Shown: piece after piece, positions 10,226-22,429 of the stretch
How positions within the stretch are numbered: the stretch's first letter is position 1
Layout of the letters: every line of letters begins with the position of its first letter
Source: Przewalskia tangutica
Taxonomy: Eukaryota; Streptophyta; Magnoliopsida; Solanales; Solanaceae
Reading direction: 5' to 3'
DNA: 64,000 bases
Assembly: GCA_029844215.1 (NCBI GenBank)
Contig: CM056736.1
Span: forward strand, 53,319,562 to 53,383,561
Made by a program: the position numbers and the translations under genes
Notes under the pieces: generated by a model
Seen by the model: only the letters and a program-made list of their open reading frames with translations
The model's database searches: none
What the model was told of the DNA's origin: nothing

Positions 10226-13200
10226 TGTCACGACCCGATCCCGGGCCCGTGACTGGTGCCTTACCCCGGGCACCCTAGTGATACAACATCAGAGAAAATC
10301 AGCGGAAATAAAAACTTAAACATGAAACAAGAGATATGATAATAAAACAGGCCAACCAAACGGTTAGCTTCTTGTATATATAACTAAAAACTTGAGCGAT
10401 TACATCGCACAAACCCGGCCACAGCGATACTACGGACCTCAGAGTTTTTATACAACATGACGGGCGGGGCCCGCCATACCACGAATGTACAAGTACCTAC
10501 GATGTGAGGACTATACAAAAGATAAGCCTCGGAGAAGCGGAGCTTCCTAACGCTGACTGCGATCCTATGAGCGAGGATCAACAATCGGTGTACCTCTACT
10601 GCGACATGAACGCGGCCCGAAGGAGGTCGATAACGGTACCAAGTATATGGCCCGAAAATCACGTAAATGAAATCATAGTAGTCTATATAAAGCGGGAGAC
10701 ATATATGATAACCAAACTACGATCCTGATAAATAAGCGATGTCAAGTCGGGGACTCACGCCTCGAGTCATCACTCAAATATAACTATGGGTCTCACGCCC
10801 ACATCAATCATTCGTGGAATACCTTCCTCACCGCGATCTATGATATAATAACACCAAGGAGTACATATGAACACGGGTCCCACTGTGTCATAAAACCGTC
10901 TGAGGCAATCTGAAGGCTAACTACGGAATACCAAAGCCGCGTCATCAATCGCGGCAAGTACGAAAGCCAACTACGGATACCAAAGCCGTACTAACAATAC
11001 TATACAACCAAACCACGAAGGCGACCGCGGGCAAGTACGAAAGCCAACTACGGATACCAAAGCCGTGTCACGTGGTGGCCGGGCAAGTCTGAGGGCTAAC
11101 TACCGGATACCAAAGCCGTAATCACGAGACTTCGCCACTAAACCGAGCAGGGCAATCACGAAGGCTAACTACCGGATACCAAAGCCGAATCACCACGACC
11201 GGGGCAATCACGAAGCCAACTACGGATACCAAAGCCGAATCGGTAAAACCTCGTGGAGAGCTAGTCCGTGGAATAACACTATCACGAAGCGTGCCGTGGA
11301 ATCCTCGTCGCCAGACGCGTCCAAGTAAGATCATAACAAATCAGCCGACCTCCATTGAGACGCGGTGGTATAGAAATACAATACTAGCACGACAAGGCTA
11401 TCACACGCAAACATAGGCAAGTTACACACAACTCAAGGTACTTTCATTTTATGCCAAAGTCCAGGTTTTAACCCCAAAGTACTACGTACATTAAATTCTT
11501 TTTAAAAAAGGTTCATTTCTTTTACAAAGGTCACCCGATACCCGTAATATTAAAATAGAGGGACTAACATTTTTAAGTAAACCAACACACTTTCCTTTTT
11601 TTAAAATCAAGTAACAACATTCTTTTCCAAAGTTCAAGTTTGCCTAATTTCAAATATTCAAGTCTCTTATTTTCGAAAGATTTCATAGTTCATAGTCTTA
11701 ATCACTTAATAACGTAATCTCTTTTAAAACAATTTGAGTAACATATGCCTTAATTGTGAGTAGGTTAATCTTGTTTATAACGATCTTATTAAAGCAGCCA
11801 TGATCTAGGAAATGTAATACAATTTTGTCTTATCTTAGCTTCTATGCAGATGGAGGTTTCTACTGGTTTTAATATAATTACTTATTTGTCAATACATTTT
11901 CCTTTATTAACGCTGCAGTGGTTCGTTCGATACTTATTCTCATTTCCAAATCAAGAAACGTTATTCTTTAAAAAACCAAGTACTCATTACTCACGAATGA
12001 GGTTTCACACTTTTTAACAAAATTCATATCAATTCAATTAAGTCAAGTCTCTTATCTTTTAAGATCAAGTCTCTTAACTTCTAAAATCAATAAACCATTC
12101 TTTTTATCTCTCTTAAGTCGTTATACCTAACTTCCCATAAAGCTAGTATAACTCTTAAGCTTTCAAAACCAAGTATTACTCTTCTTTTAAAAACGATTCT
12201 TAATTCTTTTGAAATACTTCAAGATTCTTATCATTTAAAACTCAAGTCAAAAGACATCGAAGTAAAACCACGTTCAGTTAACACACGTACGTCTAACGTA
12301 CTATATATATTCTTTTAAAATATCATGCTCAAGAGGATAGGAAGAATCACATACCTCGTGACGATTACCGACAATTAGCAAAACGCTCCAAAATATTGTA
12401 ATCCTGCTAGCCTTTTCCACCATTCGAGTAGAATACGCTACTCGCAGTACTTCATCCTATAACGGTCATATAAGTCTATCAACGTCTAGACTACTCTGTA
12501 GAATAATTCTAGATACAAGATTCCTTATTCTATGGAAAATTGGGCAGCACTTCCCTACCCGCCAAACTACACAAGTCTACTGTAAATACAGTCCTATGTA
12601 AGTACAGTTCAGTTCTCTTCTTTTATACCATCCTTATACACGTCTTATACTCATTTCTATACTACTACAGTATGTAATTTCCAATTACAATAGAAGGACA
12701 ATATATTTACCTCGAAAAGCCCAAAATTATCCAAGTTTAAAAGTCGATCCTGAGCAAGGTTTAGCTCCTATTCTGAACGCTCCAATTCGCTCCTAGAAAC
12801 CCTTAGAAGTTCTACACAACTTCTACTAAATACTTTAACCAACTATGAAGATTTTCCCTAGGGTTTCGTTTAGTGACTAAAGGAAGTATAGTAGTATTTT
12901 CCGGGCTTTTAGTATAGAGGTAACTTTGGGAATACTACAAGGTATTTGGGCCAAGGTATTTTGGAATAGTAACAACACTTGGAGAATACTTTTCTACCAT
13001 GGGGGGGTGTGTTTCGGCTAGCACATAAGGAGGGGGGGTTTCGGCCGAAGAAACTAGGAAGGGGGGGAGGTGTTGGGGCGAGCTTCACTAAGGGGGAGAG
13101 GGATTTTGCCTTGGAATTTATCAAGTGAGGATGAAGAATAAGTCTTGCACTTATGGGGTATTTATAGGGAAACCAATGGCCAAGATCAAAACAAGTAGAG

Positions 13201-13569
13201 GGAGGAGATTTGGACAAGTGTGTGTGGGTCCCACCTTATCCATCTACCCACAAAATATCTCACCAAACATTGACCAAATGTTTTAGGCCACAAAAATGAA
13301 AAAAACGTGCACTCCATTCGTCCACCAACCCGCCCACTTGAGGGTGACAAGTGTCGCCCTCTCGTTGGTCTAAAATATTTCATCTCTCGGAAAAATCCGC
13401 AAAAAATATAAATGTCGCAACCGTAATTTTCCCTTCGCAAGGTCCGGAAAACGTTTCGTCGGAAAACAATTCTTTTCGCTAGTTGTGAACAAATTTCGTC
13501 CCTTTGCCTACTTAAGGCTTCAACTTTTGTCGTCGCCCTGCGTACATACTGCGGAAATACGGTATAACA
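10226..13569 (-). mobile_element. Element C, 3' LTR
   Basis: An LTR of about 3.34 kb with TGTCACGACC and GGTATAACA ends (plus strand). It contains a TATA-like box at 10682-10694, a tandem array at about 10905-11260, and the conserved block at about 11845-11935. It is paired with 15980-19307. The two are nearly identical over the right two thirds, but the first ~1.1 kb shows many small indels. Confidence 0.93.
10905..11260 (-). repeat. U3 tandem array, GGATACCAAAGCC type (element C, 3' LTR)
   Basis: About seven imperfect units of 45-60 bp share GGCAAGTACGAAAGCCAAC and TACGGATACCAAAGCCG. The partner LTR has the same array at about 16650-16990, and G has a related one inverted (35880-36180). 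It lies a few hundred bases upstream, in the sense direction, of the TATA-like box. Confidence 0.85.
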
Positions 13570-13979
13570 TTCTCCTCCTTAGAAACATTCGTCGAATGTT
13601 CCTTCAAGGCGGATAACGATAAAGTCCTCTTAACTTAAACAAGTTGCCAATGCCACCCCGCCCTGAGAATAACACACGCGCAAATACTTAATCCAAGTCG
13701 GCGAGGAATCACTCCTACATCACAAAAGCTTCCACCGGTCTAAAGGATACTCCCGCATCTTCACTTCACACAATGATCCCTTTTATACTGCTAACTCATG
13801 TTCGCTACCTTATCTTACTCGTCGTACCCTTCTCGTACACCTGAACTCTTTCTACTACTCGTACCACACTTCAGTCACCGCTTCAGTTTCCAAAACTTTG
13901 GAGTCACTACCTCAAACTTGGTCATCTTACTAGCCTCAATTTCCTTGAGGCCATTCCGACCTTCACGATCCGATTACGC

Positions 13980-14460
13980 TCGAACATATCCACGAACTCA
14001 TACGATGGTTACCTAAACACGGGCTAGCACCTTCATGACCCTACCACGTGGGTTTCACCTCGACCCCACCCCAAACCGGGCTGCGGGTCGATCCGCGAAT
14101 GGTCCTCAACCCGACCCATAATCGCGCCAAACTCTTGTTCCCCGATCCGGAACAATCTTACCTATTCAAGTCCTGAAAGCTACCACTTTCATCTTACACA
14201 ACCCATGGAATTATCCCACAATACATTTTTACGCATACCAAGTATTTTGACAAAGACTAACCGTAAAATCTTTTATTCAAGACGGCCTTACATCTAAGGT
14301 TTCAACGTGTAGTATCCTAAGGTTCATACCTTCCCTGTCCCCATACTTAACCTTTCAACTAACCATGTCTCTAAACCACAATATACACAACACTATCTGT
14401 ACATAGTACTCAACATATAATCATCGTATCACGCATGCTAATCTCTAGAGGGTTAAGGAT
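13980..14460 (-). other. Shared unidentified gag-pol interval segment (copy in C)
   Basis: Parallel to 2150-2690 and 52160-52690, including GAACTCATACGATGGTTACC, CCCGATCCGGAACAATCTTA and CTCTAGAGGGTTAA. There is no long open frame in either strand and no match to known gag or pol domains in this window. Confidence 0.6.
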
Positions 14461-14529
14461 ATACCTGGAAAAAAAAGGCGGTTCAAAGGACCGCTAAATC
14501 GGGAACTTCCACCGCGACCTCGCTGGTAG

Positions 14530-15774
14530 CACGGTGTATGAACATCCCGCCTAGCTATGGAAGGTGAAGAACGTGGCGATCTCGTGATCTGTGCTATCCC
14601 ACCAGTGCTACCTGCGGTGGACGATCTCTCGCCAAATGGCCCTGTTGGCGCAAGCATAACAATCTCCCAAATTAGTACGACACTCACCCTTATGAATTTT
14701 TCCACAACGCCACTGAGACAAGGGTGGCCTCATCCGCAGTACTCTACTCCCTTGAAAATCTGAAACACAGGAGCCCCGACTGCTCCGAATACTGGCGTCC
14801 ACGAAGGCGTGGAGGACCGCTCTGTCTTGGCGGAGGTACATAACTAACTTCTTCTTGGCGGTCCGCCTCGAAGTCGCCAAAAGACCTGCTGTCTGGCCTC
14901 TTACGTTGATCCGGCCATTCCGCCGACCTCTCCGCTCCTCACAAGTGCATAAGCTGCGCATGTGGGCAATGTCCATGCGGTGAAGAGCTACACCGAACAA
15001 GCCTCGCCAAGTAGTCATCGAGCCGGTGGCGTGGCGGTGCACTCCATCCCCGTGCCGGCTACTAACGCGGGGGCGTGCGAGCTAGTGAGCCAAACTCCAC
15101 ATTGTACTCGAACCGTGCGCGTCCCGCCTCGATATCAAAAATCTGTTGGCGTGCCCTCGCCATCTGCGGAGGCAAGAAGTGGCGAGAAATGCTTCCAGAA
15201 CTCGTCCTAAATAGGCTGGAGCGCATGCTCCCCGGGACAGCTCCACGAATCAAACGATCATTGCGGTATCACGCGCGGCCGATGTGAACCTAAGACCACC
15301 GACTCGGTCTCGAAGCCTTGATCACTCTCGCGATCCGCAGAATCGCCGGATGAACTCCTGCGGATCATCCTCAGGCCTCGATCCATAAAACACTGGCGGG
15401 CTGCAACTCAGAAAGTCCCGCAGTCTCAAACTATCCGCTCTCGGGTGAACTACAGGTACTAGCGGTACCGGAATTGCTGCATCCAGCTTATCCTCGTGCC
15501 TTGCCACTATCCTGGCCAATAACTGGGCCATCTCTTTGTACCCCAACTTCTCTACTCCAGGCTGTGGGATTGGAGGCTCAGTCTTGTGGTCTCGGCAGCC
15601 CACCGCTGCTGCGACTCTAAACTTCTGGGAAATTTGTGGCGTCGCAAAACTCACCGTCTGAAGCGCTATCTTAGGTAATGACCGGGCCTGCGCCCTCGTA
15701 CTCCTCTGTATCCTACTAGCAGCTTCCTCGGCTGCCTTGCCCATCTGGGCTCGGGTTGCCTTGCGCGGAGGCAT
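14530..15774 (-). pseudogene. Element C gag
   Basis: It starts with MPPRKATRAQ, like the gag of B (MPPKKATAAQ). It continues for 150 codons through LRLRDFLSCSPP and RPEDDPQEFIRR, the conserved N-terminal capsid words of this gypsy lineage, then shifts frame at about 15322. Downstream pieces to about 14530 correspond to the rest of capsid, and a decayed nucleocapsid is at about 14600-14660. Gag would form the particle that packages element RNA. The first half is the best preserved gag start among A, C and H. Confidence 0.8.
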
Positions 15775-15964
15775 AACTGGTGAAAATGAAATACGTCAGA
15801 GAGGTCCAACTTATAACACAGCTCTAAGGCACGATCTCAGAATGAGAAGAATGGAAACCAACCCTAAATGTCCTGCAGCCTCCTGATTATAGATGTGGTG
15901 CACAACACATCGATAATCAAGACTCTACTGAACACGATGCATAGACACTTTCCGAGGATTAATC

Positions 15965-15975
15965 GCTCGATACCA
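15965..15975 (-). other. Element C primer binding site (variant)
   Basis: Minus strand TGGTATCGAGC, four bases inside the 5' LTR, with one base missing from the initiator-Met-tRNA complement TGGTATCAGAGC. Confidence 0.8.
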
Positions 15976-15979
15976 CTTT

Positions 15980-18900
15980 TGTCACGACCGATCCGGGCGT
16001 GGATCGTGCCTTACCGGGCACCTAGTGATGCAACATCGAGAGAAAATCGTGAAATAAAAACTTAAACATGAAACAAGAGATATGATAATAAAGCAGGCCA
16101 ACAAGCGGTTACCTTGCGTATATATAACTAAAAACTTGAGCAGTTACATCCTTACAAACCCACTTCACAGCGATACTACGGACCTGCAGGAGTTTTTATA
16201 CAACATGACGGATGGGCCCGCCATACCACGAATGTACAAGTACCTACGATGACGGAGACTATACGAAAAGATAAGCCTCGAGAAGCGGAGCTTCCCAACG
16301 CTGACTGCGATCCTATGAGCGAGGATCAACAATCGGTGTACCTCTACTGCGGCATGAACGCAACCCCGAAGGAGGTCGATCTGGTACCAAGTATGTGGCC
16401 CGAAAATCTGTAAATGAAATCATAGTAGTCTATATAAAGCGGGAGACATGTATGATAACCAAACTACGATCCTGATAAATAGCGGTTATGTCAAGTCGGG
16501 GACTCACGCCTCAAGGTCATCACTCAAATATAACTATGGGTCTCACGCCCACAACATCAATCATGCCCGTGGAATACCTTCGCCACCGGCGAGCATGATA
16601 TAATAACACCAAGGAGTACACATGAACACGAGGTCCGCGTGTCATAAAACCGTCTGAGGGCAAGTCTGAGCTAACTACGGATACCAAAGCCGCATCATCA
16701 ATCGGCCGGCAAGTACGAAAGCCAACTACGGATACCAAAGCGTACTAACAATACTATACAACCAAACCACGAAGGCGACACGGCAAGTACGAAAGCCAAC
16801 TACGGATACCAAAGCCGTGTCACGTGGTGACTAGGGCAAATCACGAGGGCTAACTACGGATACCAAAGCGTAATCACGAGACTTCGCCACTAAACCGAGC
16901 GGGGCAATCTGAGGCTAACTACGGATACCAAAGCCGAATCACCACGACCGGGGCAAGTCAAGCCAACTACGGATACCAAAGCGAATCGGTAAAACCTCGT
17001 GGAGAGCTAGTCCATGGAATAACACTATCACGAAGCGTGCAGTGGAATCCTCCACACCGCCAGTGCGTCCAAGTAAGATCATAACAAATCAGCCGCCCTC
17101 GTTTGAGACGCGGTGGTATAGAAATACAATACTAGCACGACAAGGCTATCACACGCAAACATAGGCAAGTTACACACAACTCAAGGTACTTTCATTTTAT
17201 GCCAAAGTCCAGGTTTTAACCCCAGAGTACTACGTACATTAAATTCTTTTTAATAAAGGTTCATTTCTTTTACAAAGGTCACCCGATACCCGTAGTATTA
17301 AAATAGAGGGACTAACATTTTTAAGTAAACCAACACACTTTCCTTTTTTTAAAATCAAGTAACAACATTCTTTTCCAAAGTTCAAGTTTGCCCAATTTCA
17401 AATATTCAAGTCTCTTATTTTCGAAAGATTTCATAGTTCATAGTCTTAATCACTTAATAACGTAATCTCTTTTAAAACAATTTGAGTAACATATGCCTTA
17501 ATTGTGAGTAGGTTAATCTTGTTTATAACAATCTTATTAAAGCAGCCATGATCTAGGAAATGTAATACAATTTTGTCTTATCTTAGCTTACATGCGGATG
17601 GAGGTTTCTCTTGGTTTTAATATAATTACTTATTTGTCAATACATTTTCCTTTATTAACGCTGCGTGGTTCGTTCGATACTTATTCTCATTTAGAAATCG
17701 TTAAAAGCGTTATTCTTTAAAAAACCAAGTACTCATTACTCGAATGAGGTTTCACACTTTTAACAAAATTCATATCAATTCAATTAAGTCAAGTCTCTTA
17801 TCTTTTAAGATCAAGTCTCTTAACTTCTAAAATCAATAAACCATTCTTTTATCTCTCTTAAGTCGTTATACCTAACTTCCCATAAAGCTAGTATAACTCT
17901 TAAGCTTTCAAAACCAAGTATTACTCTTCTTTTAAAACGATTCTTAATTCTTTTGAAATACTTCAAGATTCTTATCATTTAAAACTCAAGTCAAAAGACA
18001 TCAAGTAAAACCACGTTCGGTTAACACACGTCGTCTACCGTACTATATATATTCTTTTAAAATATCATGCTCAAGAGGATAGGAAGAATCACATACCTCG
18101 CGACGATTAACCGATTAGCAAAAGCGCTCCAAAGCGTAATCCTGCTAGCCTTTTCCACCATTCGAGTAGAATACGCTACTCGCAGTACTTCAACCTATAA
18201 CGGTCATATAAGTCTATCAACGTCTAGACTACTCTGTAGAATAATTCTAGATACAAGATTCCTTATTCTATGGAAAATTGGGCAAGACTTCCCTACCCGC
18301 CAAACTACACAAGTCTCAGTAAATCTGATCTATGTAAATCTGATTCGATTCTCTTCTTTTATACCATCCTTATACACGTCTTATACTCATTTCTATACTA
18401 CTACAGTATGTAATTTCCAATTACAATAGAAAGAAAATATATTTACCTCGAAAAGCCCAAAATTATCCAAGTTTAAAAGTCGATCCTGAGCAAGGTTTAG
18501 CTCCTATTCTGAACGCTCCAATTCGCTCCTAGAAACCCTTAGAAGTTCTACACAACTTCTACTAAATACTTTAACCAACTATGAAAATTTTCCCTAGGGT
18601 TTCGTTTAGTGACTAAAGGAAGTATAGTAGTATTTTCCGGGCTTTTAGTATAGAGGTAACTTTGGGAATACTACAAGATATTTGGGCCAAGGTATTTTGG
18701 AATAGTAACAACACTTGGAGAATACTTTTCTACCAAGGGGAGGTGTGTTTGGCTAGCACACAAGGAGGGGTTTAGTGAAGCAACTAGGAAGGGGGGGGAG
18801 GTGTTAGGACGAGAGCTTCACTAAGGGGGAGAGGGATTTTTCCTTGGAATTTATCAAGTGAGGATGAAGAATAAGTCTTGCACTTATGGGGTATTTATAG

Positions 18901-19307
18901 GGAAACCAATGGCCAAGATCAAAGCAAGTGGAGGGAGGAGATTTGAACAAGTGTGTGTGGGTCCCACCTTATCCATCTACCCACAAAATATCTCACCAAA
19001 CATTGACCAAATGTTTTAGGCCACAAAAATGAAAAAAACGTGCACTCCATTCGTCCACCAACCCGTCCACTTGAGGGTGACAAGTGTCGCCCTCTCGTAG
19101 GTCCAAAATATTTCATCTCTCGGAAAAATCCGCAAAAAATATAAATGTCGCAACCGTAATTTTCCCTTCGCAAGGTCCGGAAAACGTTTCGTCGGAAAAC
19201 AATTCTTTTCGCTAGTTGTGAACAAATTTCGTCCCTTTGCCTACTTAAGGCTTCAACTTTTGTACGTACGCCCTCACGTACATACTCTGGAAATACGGGG
19301 TATAACA
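15980..19307 (-). mobile_element. Element C, 5' LTR
   Basis: An LTR of about 3.33 kb, partner of 10226-13569, ending GTATAACA at 19307 and followed by the right copy of the ATTGA duplication (19308-19312). It carries the same TATA-like box (about 16428-16440), tandem array (about 16650-16990) and conserved block (about 17585-17680). Confidence 0.93.
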
Positions 19308-19312
19308 ATTGA

Positions 19313-19388
19313 GAACCCTCAATGACTGATTGTAGCCACCTATTCTTTCCTTTCTTAGTAATAATATTTGCATTTACCCGAAAAAAAA
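19313..19388 (+). mobile_element. LINE fragment, 3' end with A tail
   Basis: This continues the LINE 3' UTR interrupted at 10225 and ends in a run of A at 19381-19388. Host LTR sequence of element B resumes at CAAATTAGTCAC. The tail confirms plus-strand orientation and target-primed insertion. Confidence 0.85.
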
Positions 19389-20211
19389 CAAATTAGTCAC
19401 ATGCATTGTCCAAATTCCAAATTTCTCTTAACACAAGTTCATATCTTAAACTACAACAACATGCAACTCCAATTATATCATAAGAAGAATAATTTCTTAC
19501 CTTAATGTTGCTCAAATCAGTCCCAAATGTCACGGTCCAACTGTTAAAGTTTTTGCACCATTTCATCAATTTATAATTACACGTATGTATTCTACAAGTT
19601 TAATCCATCATTCCTACATATTTTTCTTCCAAAAATTCATCTTTAAAATCTGAAATTTCTTGCTCAATATTCGGCCAGCAGTGCACGATTTCTCCCATTG
19701 TTTTCTTGTTTTTTTTTTTTTTTTGTGTTTTTGGTTTGGAAATTTATAGAGTAACTTTTAATATTGAAAATGAAGTGAATTGAATCCTAAATTTATTATG
19801 AAGTGAGTGTATTTGGCTGATTTAGAGAGAGGGAGGAGAGAAAGATAAGAGAGGTGTTCCTCTTTTGAAATAAGGTTAGGAAAATGATAGGTTTTAATAC
19901 GGTTAATTTAAAATATGAAAATTAATTACACTTTGGTCCAAATCTCTTAATTGTCTACTAAAATTAACCCATCTACTAAAATAAATCTCCATTCTCTTAA
20001 ATCTTGAAAATCCCGTAAGACCTCGTATCCTTGTTGTCGTAGCTTATATAATACGTTACTAATCCATAACGGGAATATATATATAACTATCATTTCCAAT
20101 TCCCATTGTCACGCTCTTAGTAACCAAAAATTTTCCGGAACCACATCCTTAAGTATATTAATTTCCTTAATTACGCCCTCCATTAGTGTCGCTAAATAAC
20201 GAGGTGTAACA
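19389..20211 (-). mobile_element. Element B, 3' LTR, inner part
   Basis: Parallel to about 31249-32077 of the 5' LTR and ending CGAGGTGTAACA at 20211. It completes the LTR begun at 7096 once the LINE and C are removed. Confidence 0.92.
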
Positions 20212-20224
20212 TCCTTCCCCCCTT
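20212..20224 (-). other. Element B polypurine tract
   Basis: A C-rich run on the plus strand directly inside the LTR, followed by ACATTCGTCCTCGAATGT. This is the usual internal 3' end of this plant gypsy group. Confidence 0.8.
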
Positions 20225-20434
20225 AGAAACATTCGTCCTCGAATGTTCATCATAGGTCTCATGCTAGAAAAATTTCGGCAGAGTCTCCTTTATAACTATG
20301 CCTATCCACCTATATTCAGCAAACCAACAGATGCCACACAGAGCCATAATATAACACACATATAATTCATCAATTACCATAATCAAATAAGGAGTTGAAT
20401 TGAATTACCTGTAGGCCTAGGGAACAATTGAGGA

Positions 20435-20769
20435 TAATTCTTCTTCATATCGTCTTCTGCTTCCCAAGTCATCTCTTCCCTATTGTTATTTTACCATAAA
20501 ACTTTAATTGAAGCCACATCTTTCGTCCGTAATCTCCTGACTTGGTGATCAAGTATGGTTATGGGGTTCTCCTCATAAGACAACTCCTCGGTAACCTGGA
20601 CATCATCTATAGGGAACACTCTATAAGGATCACCAATACACTTACGTAGCATCGATACGTGAAAGACTGGGTGTACCGCTTCCAAATCAGATGGTAGATC
20701 CAACTCATAGACAACCTTTCCTACCCTACGAATGATCTGGTAAGGCCCAATGTATCTTGGGCTAAGTTT
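20435..20769 (-). pseudogene. Element B polyprotein, chromodomain-like C-terminus
   Basis: In sense order it carries HPVFHVSMLRKCIGDP, the end of the integrase region, then ITILDHQVRRLR and KVLW, a stop at about 20491, and in the same frame EEMTWEAEDDMK. The aromatic-rich EE(A/M)TWE tail is that of the chromodomain carried by chromovirus integrases, which helps steer insertion to chromatin. The stop sits where a W-R-N sequence is usual, so the domain is truncated. It belongs with the Tekay/Del-like chromoviruses by general form; lineage not tested. Confidence 0.75.
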
Positions 20770-21690
20770 TCATTTCTTACCGAACCTCATCACACCCTTC
20801 ATGGGTGATACCTTCAAGAATACCCAATCATCAACCTGAAACTCCAAGTGTCGACGTCGATTATCTGCATATGACTTCTGTCGACTCTGGGCTGCTAATA
20901 ATCTCTCCTGAATAAGCTTCACCTTATCAACAGCTTGCTGAACCATGTCTTGGCCGATCAACTTAGTCTCACATACATCAAACCAACCAATAGGTGACCT
21001 GCACTTCTTCCCATATAAGGCCTCGTATGGTGCTATCTGGATACTAGAATAGTAGCTATTATTATAAGCAAACTCAACAAGTGGCAAATGATCATTCCAG
21101 CTACCTCTGAAGTCAATAATACAGGCTCTCAACATATCCTCTAGTGTCTGAATAGTACGCTTAGCCTACCCATCAGTCTGAGGATGAAAGGTTGTGCTGA
21201 GACTCACCTGTGTCGCCAATCCCTTCTGGAACGATCTCCAAAAGTTAGCTATAAACTGAGCTCCTCGGTCTGATATAATAGATGTGGGAACCTCATGCAG
21301 TCTCACTATCTCCCTGATATATAGTCTAGCATAGTCCTTAGCTGAATAAGTAGTCCTGACTGGAAGAAATGGGCTGATTTCGTCAGCCTGTCCACAATAA
21401 CCCATATAGAGTCACACTTCCGCAGAGTGCGAGGTAAGTCTGTAATGAAGTCCATATTAATCACTTTCCACTTCCAAGTTGAGATCTCTATCTCCTGCAA
21501 TAAACCACCAGACTTCTGATGCTCGACCTTAACCTGTTGACAATTCGGGCACTGAGCAACAAACTCTGCTATGTCTTTTTTCATGCCATCCCACTAATAT
21601 AAACATCTGAGGTCATGATACATCTTTGTTGACCCTGGATGAAGGAATAATGGGCATTGTGTGCCTCACCCATAACCTGATGTCGTAGCC
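20770..21690 (-). pseudogene. Element B integrase
   Basis: The N-terminal zinc region ends with CPNCQQVK (about 21550). The core has MDFITDLP (first Asp), ISDRGAQF (second Asp) and FHPQTDG. Immediately after, the expected Q-A-E-R reads stop-A-K-R near 21166-21175, so a nonsense change and loss of the catalytic Glu fall together, both of the C-to-T/G-to-A type. The C-terminal region is well kept (PIGWFDVCETKLIG; FLKVSPMKGVMRFG). It inserted the cDNA into chromosomes; this copy cannot. Confidence 0.88.
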
Positions 21691-21779
21691 CTGCAACATC
21701 CGATACACATAGCCTACCTTCATATCTCAGCACACTATCAGGTGCAACCTCAAATAAAGTCTTCTCCTTTCGAAGAGCT

Positions 21780-22424
21780 GCATCTCTATACTATGCCAGA
21801 ACAGGATCCTCATACTGATGTATCTTTACCTCTTCTATGATAGAGGACTCAGCAACTCCTCGAACAACAACTCCACTATCTTCAGAATCAACCAAACGAA
21901 CTCCAAGACTAGCTAGCTTGTGTATCTCACGGACCATATCCTTTCTGTCTGGTTGCACATCCATCAAGCTACCCATAGATCTACGGCTAAGAGCATCTGC
22001 CACAACATTTGCTTTCCCTGGATGGTATAAGATATCAACATCATAATCCTTTAGTAACTCAAGCCACCGTCTCTGTCGTAGGTTCAACTCTTTTTTCTTA
22101 AAGATATGTTGGAGACTCTTGTGATCCGTATATATGTCAATATGAACACCATACAAATAATGTCTCCATATCTTCAAGGCATAAATCACCGCTGCTAACT
22201 CCAAATCACGAGGAGGATAATTCTTATCGTGCTTTCTGAGTTGTCGAGAGGCATAAACTATAACCCTGCCATGCTGCATCAACACACAACCTAATCTAAT
22301 ACCTAAAGCATCACAGTAAATGACATACCCATCTGGTCCCTCAGGAAGAGTTAGAACTGGAGCCGTAGTCAACTTGCCTTTCAACAACTGGAAACTGTGC
22401 TTACAAGCACCAGTCCACTGAAAC
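21780..22424 (-). pseudogene. Element B RNase H
   Basis: A clean reading of about 198 codons carries VIYCDA, YPPRDLELAAVIYALK, IYTDHKSLQHIF and ADALSRR, the D-E-D motif set of the Ty3/gypsy RNase H that removes the RNA template. It continues into the tether preceding integrase. Its N-terminal neighbour, the RT, is separated by solo LTR D inserted at 22430. A stop lies shortly before integrase near 21790. Confidence 0.9.
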
Positions 22425-22429
22425 TTAAC
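22425..22429. repeat. Solo LTR D target site duplication, left copy
   Basis: TTAAC, repeated at 26268-26272. Removing 22430-26272 rejoins B's RT and RNase H. Confidence 0.95.

Larger units (their letters stand above)
13570..15979 (-). mobile_element. Element C internal region, non-autonomous
   Basis: 2.41 kb between the LTRs. In sense order it has a variant primer site, gag (15774 leftward), the shared unidentified segment (about 14460-13980), a short 3' region, and a pyrimidine-rich stretch at 13570-13582 that is the polypurine tract on the minus strand. No protease, RT, RNase H or integrase is visible. Confidence 0.85.

Noticed and set aside
18919..19308. Open frame of 129 codons on the minus strand, with a related frame at 13186-13440
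   Set aside because: It starts at the LTR end of element C and follows the 5' part of the LTR. There is no domain and no conservation in H or A beyond the nucleotide level.
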